A DNA stretch of 36,996 nt from Bacillota bacterium (GCA_021799255.1 JAJZAV010000005.1:1-36996), one strand, 5' to 3'. Shown: positions 9,624-19,156, counted from the stretch's first letter. Notes: a model not told the origin generated them from the sequence alone. Translations and numbers: made by a program.

Positions 9624-9675
9624 GGGCGGGAAAGTCGTCCGAGCTAAGGGTCATTTTAGCTCTTCCCGCCCGTTT
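9624..9675 (+). terminator. Rho-independent terminator-like hairpin
   Basis: GGGCGGG...GAGCTAA-gggtcat-TTAGCTC...CCCGCCC followed by GTTTT. Confidence 0.75.
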
Positions 9676-9759
9676 TGATCTGAAGAAACCACGATTTAGG
9701 CGCGAGAACCCGCTATACTAGAGAAGTTCGTTGTTTTCCCTCGAGAAAGGAGACAAGAC

Positions 9760-10938
9760 ATGACGTCTTATAATTTCGATGAAGTTGTACCTCGCCGAGG
9801 CACGGCTTCACTAAAGTGGGACGGGCTCTTGGAACGATACGGTGACGCCGACCTTTTGCCCCTGTGGGTGGCCGACATGGATTTCAAGACGCCGCCAGAG
9901 GTCATCCGTGAGCTCGTTGAGCGCGTCCAACATGGGATTTTTGGCTATACGATTCGGCCGGACTCCTATTTTGACGCCATTCAACAATGGTTCATGACTA
10001 GGCACGAGTGGAAAGTGGAGAGGGACTGGATTGATCATGCGCCGGGCGTCGTACCTGCCCTGGGGCTGATTGTCGAGACCTTCACAGAGCCCGGGGACAA
10101 GGTGATCATTCAACCTCCCGTCTACCACCCCTTTTTCTCCGTCGTCGAGTCACAAGGGCGAGAGCTCGTTCAAAATCCTCTCCTGTATCGCGACGGAACG
10201 TACGAGATGGACTTTGACGATCTCGCCGCGAAGGCAGAGTCTGGCGCTAAAATCCTCATTTTGTGCAGTCCCCACAATCCCGTGGGGCGGGTCTGGTCCC
10301 GTGAGGAACTAATGCGGCTTGGCGACATTTGCCTATCCCATGACATCTTGGTGGTTTCGGACGAGATTCATGGCGATCTCATTTACCCGGGTCATCGCCA
10401 GATACCGTTTGCATCCATATCAACCGAGTTCGCAAATCGATCCATCACGTGCACAGCCCCGAGCAAGACGTTCAACCTCGCCGGGCTCCAAACGTGCAGC
10501 ATCATCGTTCCGAACGATAAGACGCGCGAAACGTTCCACAACGCGCTCGTCGCACGGATGATGGGGGGAGCCAACACCCTTGGAATGGTGGCTCTTGAGG
10601 CGGCATATAGACATGGGGGACCGTGGCTCGACGAGCTTATGGTCTATTTGTCGGAAAACCTAGCGTTTCTTGAAACCTCCATCCAGAGCCGGATGCCGCG
10701 CCTTCGCGTGATCCAACCGGAAGGGACTTACATGGTTTGGATTGATTTCAGAGGGCTCGGCTTAGAGACGAAGACCCTCGAGGAGTTTGTCGTGAAACGG
10801 GCTCGATTGGCACTGAACGTAGGGTCCATGTTCGGAGTTGAGGGGGAGGGCTTCATGCGGATGAACATCGCATGCCCACGTTCGACTCTGGAACAAGCTC
10901 TAAATCAACTCGCGAGTGCCATCGAGACCCTTGAGTAG
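9760..10938 (+). CDS. patB: PatB/MalY-type PLP-dependent aminotransferase (C-S lyase)
   Basis: LLPLWVADMDFKTPPEVI, FGYTIRPDSYFDAIQQWF, LCSPHNPVGRVWSREEL, VVSDEIHGDLIYPG, SKTFNLAGLQ; SD GAAAGGAGA. Confidence 0.9.
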   Translation: MTSYNFDEVVPRRGTASLKWDGLLERYGDADLLPLWVADMDFKTPPEVIRELVERVQHGIFGYTIRPDSYFDAIQQWFMTRHEWKVERDWIDHAPGVVPALGLIVETFTEPGDKVIIQPPVYHPFFSVVESQGRELVQNPLLYRDGTYEMDFDDLAAKAESGAKILILCSPHNPVGRVWSREELMRLGDICLSHDILVVSDEIHGDLIYPGHRQIPFASISTEFANRSITCTAPSKTFNLAGLQTCSIIVPNDKTRETFHNALVARMMGGANTLGMVALEAAYRHGGPWLDELMVYLSENLAFLETSIQSRMPRLRVIQPEGTYMVWIDFRGLGLETKTLEEFVVKRARLALNVGSMFGVEGEGFMRMNIACPRSTLEQALNQLASAIETLE

Positions 10939-11024
10939 CCCGGATATGGAGCAACAGGGATCCGGTTCATTTCGAATGAGGAATCTGACGCACTAAACGA
11001 AAGCGTCTGGGAGGGATTGTACCA

Positions 11025-11510
11025 ATGGACGTATTGGATGCCGTCCGGGGTCGGAGGAACATGAAGCAATTTAAACCGGATCCAATCAGCGAGGAGAAAA
11101 TCCTCGAGTGGTTTGAGACCGCGAAGCTCGCCCCCAATCATCGCATGACCGAACCATGGGAAATTCGGTTTGTGGGCCCAAAAACACGACAAAACCTAGG
11201 GCACAAACCCAATTTTGGAGATGCTCCGATTGTCATCGCCATCCTGTCGAAAGCGGGAAACTCGCCGATTGAGCGCGACGAAAATCTAATTGCGACGGCG
11301 TGCTTTGTGCAAAATTTCCTCCTCTTGGCCCACCGCGAAGGCGTAGGGGCCAGGTGGACTTCCATCGGAGGGACACCCGCAGGGCGGGAGGTGCTCGGCG
11401 TGTCCGACGACTTTATCGTCGTAGGTGTGTTCGGGGTTGGTTATCCAGAGGAAATTCCCGCGCAAAAAGCGAGATCGCCCATCGGGGAGAAGACCGTTCA
11501 TTTGCCGTGA
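11025..11510 (+). CDS. Nitroreductase family protein
   Basis: MDVLDAVRGRRNMKQFKPDPISEEKILEWFETAKLAPNHRMTEPWEIRFVG; SD GGGAGG. Confidence 0.88.
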   Translation: MDVLDAVRGRRNMKQFKPDPISEEKILEWFETAKLAPNHRMTEPWEIRFVGPKTRQNLGHKPNFGDAPIVIAILSKAGNSPIERDENLIATACFVQNFLLLAHREGVGARWTSIGGTPAGREVLGVSDDFIVVGVFGVGYPEEIPAQKARSPIGEKTVHLP

Positions 11511-11544
11511 TCCGTTGCCATCCTCTGTGGTGTTGTAGAAATCA

Positions 11545-11580
11545 ACAGCGAGTCCCTAGAGCATCGGGACTCGCTGTCTT
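11545..11580. terminator. Terminator hairpin between convergent genes
   Basis: ACAGCGAGTCCC-tagagcatc-GGGACTCGCTGT followed by cttatt. Confidence 0.7.
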
Positions 11581-11601
11581 ATTGGGCCATGTTTGAACTT
11601 C

Positions 11602-12690
11602 TTATCGGATCTCCTTCGCAATCAGGTCTCCCATTTCGCGCGTTCCGACCACCTTTTGTGACGAAGAGGCCGATAGCGCTAAATCCTCTGTGCGGTACCC
11701 GTTTTGGAGGACGGTCTCTACCGCGCGTTCAATGTCAAGAGCCTCCTGTTCGCACTTGAACGAGTAGCGAAGCATCAGGGCTGCACTGAGTATGGCGCTG
11801 ATTGGGTTGGCGATGTTCTTCCCGGCGATGCTCGGAGCCGATCCGTGAATGGGTTCGTACAGGCCAAACGACGAATCTCCAAGGCTGGCCGAGGGGAACA
11901 GGCCTATGGAGCCGGAAAGTACGGATGCTTCATCGGATAGGATATCGCCGAAAATGTTGTTGGTCAGGATTACATCAAATTGACGAGGATTTAAAATAAG
12001 TTGCATGGCCGCATTGTCGACGTGCATGTAGTCGAAGGATACGTCCGGAAACTCCCGCGCCACTTCGCCCGTGACTTCTCTCCAAAGAACGCTGCTGACC
12101 AGAACGTTTGATTTTGCAACGAGGGTGACCTTCTTCTTGCGACCGAGCGCGTATGTGAACGCATTTCTCGCAATTCGCCGGATCTCGGACTCCTTATATA
12201 CCTCGAGATCCGAACTTTCCCGTTCTCCGTTCACCACTGTGCTGTTTTTGGGTCCAAAGTAGATACCGGACGTCAGTTCGCGGACGATGAGGATGTTGGT
12301 GCCCGATACGATGTCGGGTTTGATGGGGGACAGGTCGGAAATGGGCTCCAATACCTTGGTTTCCCTCAGGTTTGTATAGAGGTTGAAGTGCTTGCGCAAG
12401 GGGAGTATGGCCTCTTTCTCCACACCCGCCCATTTCGGGTGATTCAACTCTTCCGGAGGACCGCCAAACGGTCCCTTCAACAGGGCGTCACATTCTGCGG
12501 CAGCCTTAAGCGTATGCTCGGGCAGGTGCTTTCCATACTTGTCGAACGCTTCTCCACTGGCTTCCAAGGGCTGCAAAACGAACTCGTGGTGATATTTCTT
12601 CGAAATCGCGCCGAGTATCTTGAGCGCCTCGGTCATGATCTCGGGACCGATGTAATCTCCATTGAATACGCCTACTCGAAATGAAGTCAC
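11602..12690 (-). CDS. leuB: 3-isopropylmalate dehydrogenase-like decarboxylating dehydrogenase
   Basis: ILIVRELTSGIYFG, NIFGDILSDEASVLSGSIGLFPSASLG, YEPIHGSAPSIAGKNIANPISAILSAALMLRYSF; SD AGAGGAGA before GTG. Symbol tentative because the signature motifs are divergent (see findings). Confidence 0.8.
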   Translation of the reverse strand: MTSFRVGVFNGDYIGPEIMTEALKILGAISKKYHHEFVLQPLEASGEAFDKYGKHLPEHTLKAAAECDALLKGPFGGPPEELNHPKWAGVEKEAILPLRKHFNLYTNLRETKVLEPISDLSPIKPDIVSGTNILIVRELTSGIYFGPKNSTVVNGERESSDLEVYKESEIRRIARNAFTYALGRKKKVTLVAKSNVLVSSVLWREVTGEVAREFPDVSFDYMHVDNAAMQLILNPRQFDVILTNNIFGDILSDEASVLSGSIGLFPSASLGDSSFGLYEPIHGSAPSIAGKNIANPISAILSAALMLRYSFKCEQEALDIERAVETVLQNGYRTEDLALSASSSQKVVGTREMGDLIAKEIR

Positions 12691-12816
12691 GACGTTCTCT
12701 CCTCTTATAAAGGCATTTGGTTGTCCAAACAGTTATCTCAGATTATACCGAAATGAATCCGCCTTGACGACACGTTGCCTTCGTAGGAATATTCAGGGTG
12801 GAAGGGGAGTTGCCGG

Positions 12817-13758
12817 GTGTGGGAAGACGTGAACAGTCAATTGGATTCGTTGCGGTTGCAAATGGAGGAAAAGAAACGGTGCGCTTCGCAACTCGACGAG
12901 GTAGAGCGAGAATTGCGCGAAGAGAAGGAGAAAAACGCCTCCCTTCGCGCTCTGCTCGACAAGGATGAAGCGTTGGCTGACAAGTTGAGGAAGGCGAGCC
13001 TTGTTCATCTCTTTCATGCCATTGTGGGAAATCTGGAGGAAGACGAGGAGCAATTGACCGCGAAAACCGTGCAGACGAAAATACAGTTGGACGCGTCCGA
13101 CCGAGCGATTTCGCACCTCTCGTCGGAAGTGGAGAGAATTCGCTCACGACAGATTGAATTAAAGTACGTCGAGGACGACTACCAGCGCAGGCTGGCAATC
13201 AAGGCGGAGGAAATCGCCAAAACGGACGGTAGCGTCGCAAAAAAGCTCGCCGAACTGTCGGAAGATAGGACCCAGTTGCTCGCGCGAAAGCATGAGATTT
13301 ATGAGGCAAGATCCGCCGCGCGAAGCGCCGAATACGCTCTGCGAGATTGTCTGGATACCCTGAAAAAGGCCGGTCGATGGGGAACCGCCGACTTGCTCGG
13401 CGGAGGAATGATCATTACGGCCATCAAGCGAGACTACATGGACCAAGCCAACGAGAATGCCATTCATGCCCAGAACGCTCTTCGGACCCTCGCCCGAGAA
13501 CTGAAGGACGTCCGCGTTGCCCTTTCGGTGCCGCTTCATAGCGAGGGGTTTGGAAGGTTTGCGGACTACTTCTTTGATGGCCTGATTGCCGACTGGTCGG
13601 CGCAAAGTGAGATTCGGGAGTCGGAGTCCGCTGTCTCCACGGCGCTTGACCAGGTGGAAGACATCGTCGGGAAGATGGAGAAGGCGGCCGCCGCCATTGA
13701 CAAGCAAATCACCAACGTCGAAACAGAGCGTGACGAGCTAATCGCGAAGGCCAAGTAA
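12817..13758 (+). CDS. Coiled-coil protein of unknown function with a central Gly-rich motif
   Basis: GTG start with SD GAAGGGGAG; long heptad-like charged regions flank GRWGTADLLGGGMIITAIKRDYMDQANENAIHAQNALRTL. Confidence 0.75.
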   Translation: MWEDVNSQLDSLRLQMEEKKRCASQLDEVERELREEKEKNASLRALLDKDEALADKLRKASLVHLFHAIVGNLEEDEEQLTAKTVQTKIQLDASDRAISHLSSEVERIRSRQIELKYVEDDYQRRLAIKAEEIAKTDGSVAKKLAELSEDRTQLLARKHEIYEARSAARSAEYALRDCLDTLKKAGRWGTADLLGGGMIITAIKRDYMDQANENAIHAQNALRTLARELKDVRVALSVPLHSEGFGRFADYFFDGLIADWSAQSEIRESESAVSTALDQVEDIVGKMEKAAAAIDKQITNVETERDELIAKAK

Positions 13759-13843
13759 TTTTGCGCAAATCGCAAACGCGCGCGCCGCAATGGGCCTAAA
13801 GCTGCACGGAGGCAGTGCTGTCCCGTTTGCGGCGCATGCGGGT

Positions 13844-14614
13844 CTACGCATAGGATTCTAGGACCGCGACGCGAAGGCGAGCAAGGTCGACCGCCACGCC
13901 TTCGTATTCGCCGGCGGCAAGTCGGTATTCGAGTGACCAGCACCCATCGTAGCCCGACTGCCGTAGCAGAGTCACTTGATGGCGGAGTTGATCCATGGTC
14001 GTCGTCCGACTGCTGTCAAAATGCACGTGTTTGGCGTACTGGGCGCACATCCGGTCTCCGATATCGGCGTCTTCCAGCCAACGTCCAACATCCATCACGA
14101 TTGCGAACGCCTTCGAATCCACGGATGCTACTAGTTTTTCCACCGTCCGAGGTATCTGAACGGGAGGCTGATGCGTTTGTGGACCCACCACAAAGCCGTT
14201 CTCAAGGGCAAACTTTGCGTACTCACGGTAGCGTGTGACAACGAACTCAAACTGCTCCTCGGTCAGGATGGGCGTCGTCGAACCAGTGTCGATTCGCACC
14301 ATGCGCGCTCCAAGCGTGCGGGCGATATCGAGATAGCGCAGAGCCAATCGACGGTGAGCCTCGCGCACTTCGTGATCTTTGTCCCAGATGTGAGCGCCGT
14401 CCACCGCCAGGCAGGCAATAGAGATCTCCTCTCGACGAAGAGCGTCCCGAAGCTTCGCGATGTAATCGTCATCCGTCGAAACCATCATGCCGTTCCAAAT
14501 GTCTGCGTGACGAAGGTGATACCGGTACTTTAGGCTTTCGAGGTAAGCGAACAAGTTCATCTGGCCTGACTCGAATAGTCGGTGAAACGACCATGAACCG
14601 ATAGAAAACTCCAC
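13844..14614 (-). CDS. Sugar phosphate isomerase/epimerase (xylose isomerase-like TIM barrel)
   Basis: VEFSIGSWSFHRLFESGQ..., LAVDGAHIWDKDHE, MVRIDTGSTTP, FAIVMDVGRWLED, HVHFDS, WSLEYR; SD AGGAGG before GTG 14614. The ORF-track start at 14725 looks too early. Confidence 0.78.
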   Translation of the reverse strand: MEFSIGSWSFHRLFESGQMNLFAYLESLKYRYHLRHADIWNGMMVSTDDDYIAKLRDALRREEISIACLAVDGAHIWDKDHEVREAHRRLALRYLDIARTLGARMVRIDTGSTTPILTEEQFEFVVTRYREYAKFALENGFVVGPQTHQPPVQIPRTVEKLVASVDSKAFAIVMDVGRWLEDADIGDRMCAQYAKHVHFDSSRTTTMDQLRHQVTLLRQSGYDGCWSLEYRLAAGEYEGVAVDLARLRVAVLESYA

Positions 14615-14683
14615 AGCAGGTTTCCTCCTAAGAAGCGCGTCTAGCGTTCGCAACGTTCGTCCAAATAGGTGTAAACGTCTAAA

Positions 14684-14695
14684 GTAATCGATTAC
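14684..14695. promoter_or_regulatory. LacI-family-like operator palindrome
   Basis: Perfect 12-bp palindrome GTAATCGATTAC with central CG in the 5' region of the minus-strand isomerase gene; overlaps a weak TTGTAA-16-TTTACA promoter on that strand. Confidence 0.5.
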
Positions 14696-14807
14696 AATGT
14701 ACACGGACACATCTATACTTAGCACACCGGCCGAATAGGTTCAAGGCGGGTGGGTGTGAATTCTACTGTGATGGCTGAAGACATCGCAGTGTTGGGGAGG
14801 GCACCCT

Positions 14808-15734
14808 GTGGAGTTTATCAAAGGAATGACGTGGGGATGGGTCGGCCAAAGCGGCACTTGGACGACGGGCGAGGCAACGGCGTCGATGTCGGCCATGAAA
14901 GAGTTAGGAGTCAACTGGACGGCCATCGCGTTCATCGGAGTCCAAGACCATCCGTCTTCTACGGACATACGATTCAACGAAGGGTTCATGGTAAGGGACG
15001 ACGAAGTGCGTTTCGCCGTAGAAAATGCCCACAGATTGGGGCTCAAGGTATGCCTCAAACCGGTCGTGAACTGTGTGGATGGGACTTGGAGAGCCTATAT
15101 CAACTTCAACGACAATCCCGAGCCGCACGAACCGACGTGGGAGCAGTGGTTTGATAGTTACAACCGGTTCATTCTTCATTATGCCGAAATCGCTGAAGAA
15201 ACGGGTTGTGAGATGTTTTGTGTCGGCTGCGAGATGGTCTCTGCCGACCGACGGGAGTCGGAATGGAGAAGCTTGATCTCGCGAGTTCGAACCGTCTATC
15301 GCGGGCCCATTACTTATAATTGCAATCATCATCAGGAAGAGAAGATCTCGTGGTGGGATGCCGTAGACATCGTGTCGACTAGCGCTTACTATCCGGAGTC
15401 GGAGTGGAAGAAGAGGGTTCCGCAATTGCGCAAAATTGCGGCGAAATTGGACAAACCAGTGTTCTTCATGGAGGTGGGTTGCCCGAGTCGTACAGGTTCT
15501 GCGTCCAAACCTTACGATTGGCAACATCAAGGAGCCACTAACGTGGAGGAGCAGGCTCGGTTTTATCGGACCATGTTTGATGCCATGAAAGAAGAAACCT
15601 GGTTTTACGGGTATATGCTCTGGGACTGGCCTGCGCTCTTGTACCCAATCGAAGAAGCTCACAAGAACGACGGTTACTGCATTTATGGGAAACCGGCGGC
15701 CGACGTCGTCCGTCGTTTTTACGCAGAGAGGTAA
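14808..15734 (+). CDS. Glycoside hydrolase, GH113-like (endo-beta-1,4-mannanase type), no signal peptide
   Basis: MEFIKGMTWGWVGQSGTWTTGEATASMSAMKELGVNWTAIAFIGVQD; candidate catalytic Glu in FCVGCEMV and FFMEVGCPSR; SSAYYPESEW-type core. Confidence 0.75.
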   Translation: MEFIKGMTWGWVGQSGTWTTGEATASMSAMKELGVNWTAIAFIGVQDHPSSTDIRFNEGFMVRDDEVRFAVENAHRLGLKVCLKPVVNCVDGTWRAYINFNDNPEPHEPTWEQWFDSYNRFILHYAEIAEETGCEMFCVGCEMVSADRRESEWRSLISRVRTVYRGPITYNCNHHQEEKISWWDAVDIVSTSAYYPESEWKKRVPQLRKIAAKLDKPVFFMEVGCPSRTGSASKPYDWQHQGATNVEEQARFYRTMFDAMKEETWFYGYMLWDWPALLYPIEEAHKNDGYCIYGKPAADVVRRFYAER

Positions 15735-15840
15735 CCCTGCTTAGGAATCGGGTCAGTGGACGCTCAGGGTCTCCGTCCTGCTCAACGATCACGCGATTTC
15801 GCGGCCGACGGATGATCCCACGCTAGACTTCCACTTTTCG

Positions 15841-15877
15841 CGCGCCGGTGCCGGGCAGCAGCGGTTTCACCGGCGCG
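15841..15877. terminator. Perfect 10-bp GC-rich hairpin between convergent genes
   Basis: CGCGCCGGTG-ccgggcagcagcggttt-CACCGGCGCG, 14 nt past the minus-strand SGNH stop; weak T-run on either strand. Confidence 0.45.
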
Positions 15878-15890
15878 TCCGTGTTTCCGC

Positions 15891-17120
15891 TTATTCGGGA
15901 TTCTCGTACCGAAGAACCCCAATCAACCCCAGTCTGAAATTGGTTCCTCGACATTCTGGTCGATTCCCATGGACAACGACGAGTTCCAAACGATGCTTCC
16001 CGGGTGCGAGGTCCTGAGCTAAGGTGTCCAGCCGGAACCAGCCCGAATCGCCGCACCAATCCGGACGTTCTCGATTCGTCTGTATCCATTGTCCGTCGTC
16101 AATCCGATAGCGGTACTCGGCGGCCGCTTTCCCGAAGTCTGTGCCAAGTGCCAAACCCTGTCCTTCGAAGTCAAACGACAGTTTCGCACCGATGCTGGCG
16201 GTGTCGATGATGTATTCCATCCAAGGGGAATGCACGTTTCGCCGTATGACCCACGGCCCATATAGATTCACATTCGAGAGTGGGAGCAAATAGGTCTTTC
16301 CCCAATGCAACGGATGTAACGCTGGCTTTAAAGGGGATTTATGTACTGACGGTGCGGCAACATCGTCCGTCGGGCTGTTGGAGGTTCCGGTTAGTTCCGA
16401 AGATCCAGGCCTTAATGTCCCGAACTCTGCGTCCTTGGCGTCGTTTTCGGAGAATCCGTCGTCACCTTTCAGCTCGTCTTGCAGAAACTGCATGACGCTT
16501 TTTGCGTAGGCATAGCTACCTCGCTGCGTGGGGTGCAGGCCGTCGGGAACCCATTCCTCAAAGCGCATGTATCCCTTACGCACTTCATTGAAGCCGTACA
16601 GACCCATCCAGACCGAAGGAATGTCGTAATACTGGGCCAACTCTTCAAACTCTGCAACGGAGGATGGCACTCGATTGGAGGACATGTCCTCGTACATGGA
16701 CATCGAATACGTGTAGACGAGGACGACGTCGCACGTATCGTCTTCCAGCAATTTGCGTAGCAGTCCCTCCCTCGTCCGCTTGCGAAATTCGCCAGGCAAG
16801 CCATCGTCGTTAACCGCGAACTCAACGAAGACCAGATGGCAACCTTTCGCCAGAATGTCACGATCCACTCGAAGGGCCCCGAGATCACTTGCCGTGGCTC
16901 CGATTCCGGCATTCTCGACGGTGAAGCGCACGTCGGGAAAGTGGTCCACAAACCACCCCATCAGGGGTTCAGGCCAATTGTGCCGGGGACTCGCGTCCGT
17001 GACGGAGGTTCCGAGAAACCCAATCGTCGCTTGATTTCTAGCCATGGCCTCCTTGATCTTCACAAGAGGCCTGCGATGATGATGAACGGTCATGGTCATG
17101 CCCGCGTTCGTCTCCTTCAA
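15891..17120 (-). CDS. SGNH/GDSL hydrolase (probable carbohydrate esterase) with C-terminal beta-sandwich-like domain
   Basis: IGFLGTSVTDASPRHNW (block I), VFVEFAVNDDG (block III-like), DGLHPTQRGSYAYA (D..H block V); C-terminal half WMEYIIDTASIGAKLSFDFEGQGLALGTDFGKAAAEYRYRID. Confidence 0.75.
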   Translation of the reverse strand: MKETNAGMTMTVHHHRRPLVKIKEAMARNQATIGFLGTSVTDASPRHNWPEPLMGWFVDHFPDVRFTVENAGIGATASDLGALRVDRDILAKGCHLVFVEFAVNDDGLPGEFRKRTREGLLRKLLEDDTCDVVLVYTYSMSMYEDMSSNRVPSSVAEFEELAQYYDIPSVWMGLYGFNEVRKGYMRFEEWVPDGLHPTQRGSYAYAKSVMQFLQDELKGDDGFSENDAKDAEFGTLRPGSSELTGTSNSPTDDVAAPSVHKSPLKPALHPLHWGKTYLLPLSNVNLYGPWVIRRNVHSPWMEYIIDTASIGAKLSFDFEGQGLALGTDFGKAAAEYRYRIDDGQWIQTNRERPDWCGDSGWFRLDTLAQDLAPGKHRLELVVVHGNRPECRGTNFRLGLIGVLRYENPE

Positions 17121-17317
17121 TCCTGTTGTGCATTTCCTCGTGCTATTATAGTCTACCGAACCAGGGCTGAGGGCTCGCTGAGTAGTTTCGCACGCGAGTC
17201 TTCGTCGCGAGGCGACAATGATATACTTGAACCCAGAAGGTTTTTACGACCTAGTCGCAGGCTCCCGGGCCAAGCAACGCCTTGGTTTTCAGGGGAAAGA
17301 GATGTGTGGAGGGGATG

Positions 17318-18151
17318 GCAGTGAGACTAGGCGGTCCAATATTTGTGAATGATGACCCGGAACAGTGGGCGGGCGAGGCGAAACGTCTCGGCTACCGAGC
17401 CGCGGTCTGTCCCATAGGCAACGATGCGTCGGCCGATGTGGTAGCTAACTTCGCGTCGGTTGCAGAGAAGAACGACATTCTGATTGCCGAAGTCGGAGCG
17501 TGGAGCAACTCGATTAGTCCAGATGACAACGTTCGTCGCGATGCGGTGGAGTACTGCAAGCGTCAACTGGCATTGGCCGATGCCATCAATGCTCGCTGCT
17601 GCGTAAACATCGCGGGGTCTCGCGGTGATGTTTGGGATGGCCCGCATCCCGATAATGTGTCAGACGACACATTCGCTCTCATTGTGGACACTGTCCGAGA
17701 TATTATTGATTCGGTGAAACCCACCAGAACCCATTATGCGCTGGAATCCATGCCTTACACATTGCCGGATTCTCCAGACGCGTACCTCGATTTGCTGAAG
17801 GCAATTGACAGGAAAGAGTTCGCCGTCCATCTGGACCCCGTCAATCTCATCAATAGTCCACGAAAGCTGTATCGGAATCGGGACTTTATCAGAGAATGTT
17901 TTCGGAAATTAGGGCCTTATATCCTATCGTGTCATGCGAAAGACATCGCCATTGGCCCGAAGTTGACCGTTCACCTGGATGAAAGGATCCCTGGGCAGGG
18001 GAGCCTTGATTACTCCACGCTGCTCACGGAACTCCATCGACTCCATCCCGACACCCCGGTGCTTGTGGAGCACCTATCGACCGAACAGGAGTATAAGGAA
18101 GCGGCGGATTATATTCGATCCGTTGCGGCGAATCACAGCATCCCTTTGTAG
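17318..18151 (+). CDS. Sugar phosphate isomerase/epimerase (TIM barrel)
   Basis: MAVRLGGPIFVNDDPEQWAGEAKRLGYRAAVCP..., ARCCVNIAGSRG, YALESMPYTLPDSPDAYLDLL, FAVHLDPVNLINSP, SCHAKDI, PGQGSLDYSTLL. Confidence 0.8.
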   Translation, partial: AVRLGGPIFVNDDPEQWAGEAKRLGYRAAVCPIGNDASADVVANFASVAEKNDILIAEVGAWSNSISPDDNVRRDAVEYCKRQLALADAINARCCVNIAGSRGDVWDGPHPDNVSDDTFALIVDTVRDIIDSVKPTRTHYALESMPYTLPDSPDAYLDLLKAIDRKEFAVHLDPVNLINSPRKLYRNRDFIRECFRKLGPYILSCHAKDIAIGPKLTVHLDERIPGQGSLDYSTLLTELHRLHPDTPVLVEHLSTEQEYKEAADYIRSVAANHSIPL

Positions 18152-18283
18152 GCTGGTTTGCTGTTGTTTCAAACGCGAATGGGCATAGACCCTCGTCGTG
18201 CAAGGGGCATCGATTCAGTCTTAGGTGATGACCTCGATTCCTCGACCGTCGGTGGACGGGCCCAAAGACTAGAGTCAGCACTC

Positions 18284-18312
18284 GGCGAGCCAAATGAGAA
18301 TCCAGGCTCGCC
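18284..18312. terminator. Hairpin downstream of nadE
   Basis: GGCGAGCC-aaatgagaatcca-GGCTCGCC; no T-run, so terminator role uncertain. Confidence 0.35.
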
Positions 18313-18325
18313 AGCTCTTCTTGGA

Positions 18326-19156
18326 TTAGTTTTTCCACCACGAATCAAATGGGGTCACAGGCAGTTGACGCTTATGCATGGTCGCAAGATAGCGGTCTTC
18401 CAGCCGTTTGGAGATGCTCATGTCCACGTCTCGACCTTCCAGGTATGCGTCCATATCCTCGTACCGAATGCCAAGTTCGTCTTCATCGAGTCGTCCAGGG
18501 ATGGAATCGAGAAGATCGGCAGTGGGAGGCTTCATGTAGATGCGCTGGTCCGCGCCAAGATACTGAAGCAATTGCCGCCCTTGCTGTTTCGTAAGACCGG
18601 TAAGGGGCGTCAGGTCCACGCCTCCGTCTCCATATTTGGTAAAGAACCCGGGCAAAGCCTCCGCAGCGTGATCGGTTCCCACCACGAGCACATTCATCTG
18701 GTGGCTGATGCGGTAGTGAACGGTCATCCGCTCTTGAGCCTTCTGGTTGCCTTTGTTGAAGTCCGTCATGGCTTGTCCGGTAGCGTCCTGAAAGGCTTGC
18801 TCTGCGGCGTCGACGGCTGCTTTAATGTTTACAACGTACGATTTGTCGGGACGTATGAACTCGAGGGCCCGTTTCGCATCTTCTTCGTCCTTTTGCACTC
18901 CATACGGAAGCCGCAGTGCAATGAATGTAAAGTCCTTCCCGGTGTCCTTGCGAAGTTCTTCCACGGCCAGTTGGCACAAACGGCCAGCTAGACTCGAATC
19001 CTGACCGCCTGAAATGCCGAGAACAAAACCTCTCATTTTCGAATACAAGACGTATTCTTTAAGAAATGTGATGCGGGAGCGCACTTCCTCTGCTGGGTCA
19101 ATCGACGGTTTGACATGGAGTTCCCTTTGAATTTCGCTTTGTAGTTTGGTAGGTAT
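18326..19156 (-). CDS. nadE: NH3-dependent NAD+ synthetase; start codon apparently AUA (or AUU at 19162)
   Basis: [82 protein letters not shown]. The conserved N-terminus [30 protein letters not shown] lies upstream of the ORF-track start (GTG 19084). Confidence 0.9.
   Translation of the reverse strand: MPTKLQSEIQRELHVKPSIDPAEEVRSRITFLKEYVLYSKMRGFVLGISGGQDSSLAGRLCQLAVEELRKDTGKDFTFIALRLPYGVQKDEEDAKRALEFIRPDKSYVVNIKAAVDAAEQAFQDATGQAMTDFNKGNQKAQERMTVHYRISHQMNVLVVGTDHAAEALPGFFTKYGDGGVDLTPLTGLTKQQGRQLLQYLGADQRIYMKPPTADLLDSIPGRLDEDELGIRYEDMDAYLEGRDVDMSISKRLEDRYLATMHKRQLPVTPFDSWWKN

Noticed and set aside
13771-13831. CGCAAACG...CGTTTGCG 8-bp inverted repeat separated by 45 nt
   Set aside because: Long loop and GC-rich context; could be chance or a weak terminator between convergent genes, too weak to call.
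14904-15662. 252-aa minus-strand ORF
   Set aside because: Antisense to the GH113-like gene, which has clear glycosidase features.
18158-18991. 277-aa plus-strand ORF
   Set aside because: Antisense to nadE; shadow ORF.
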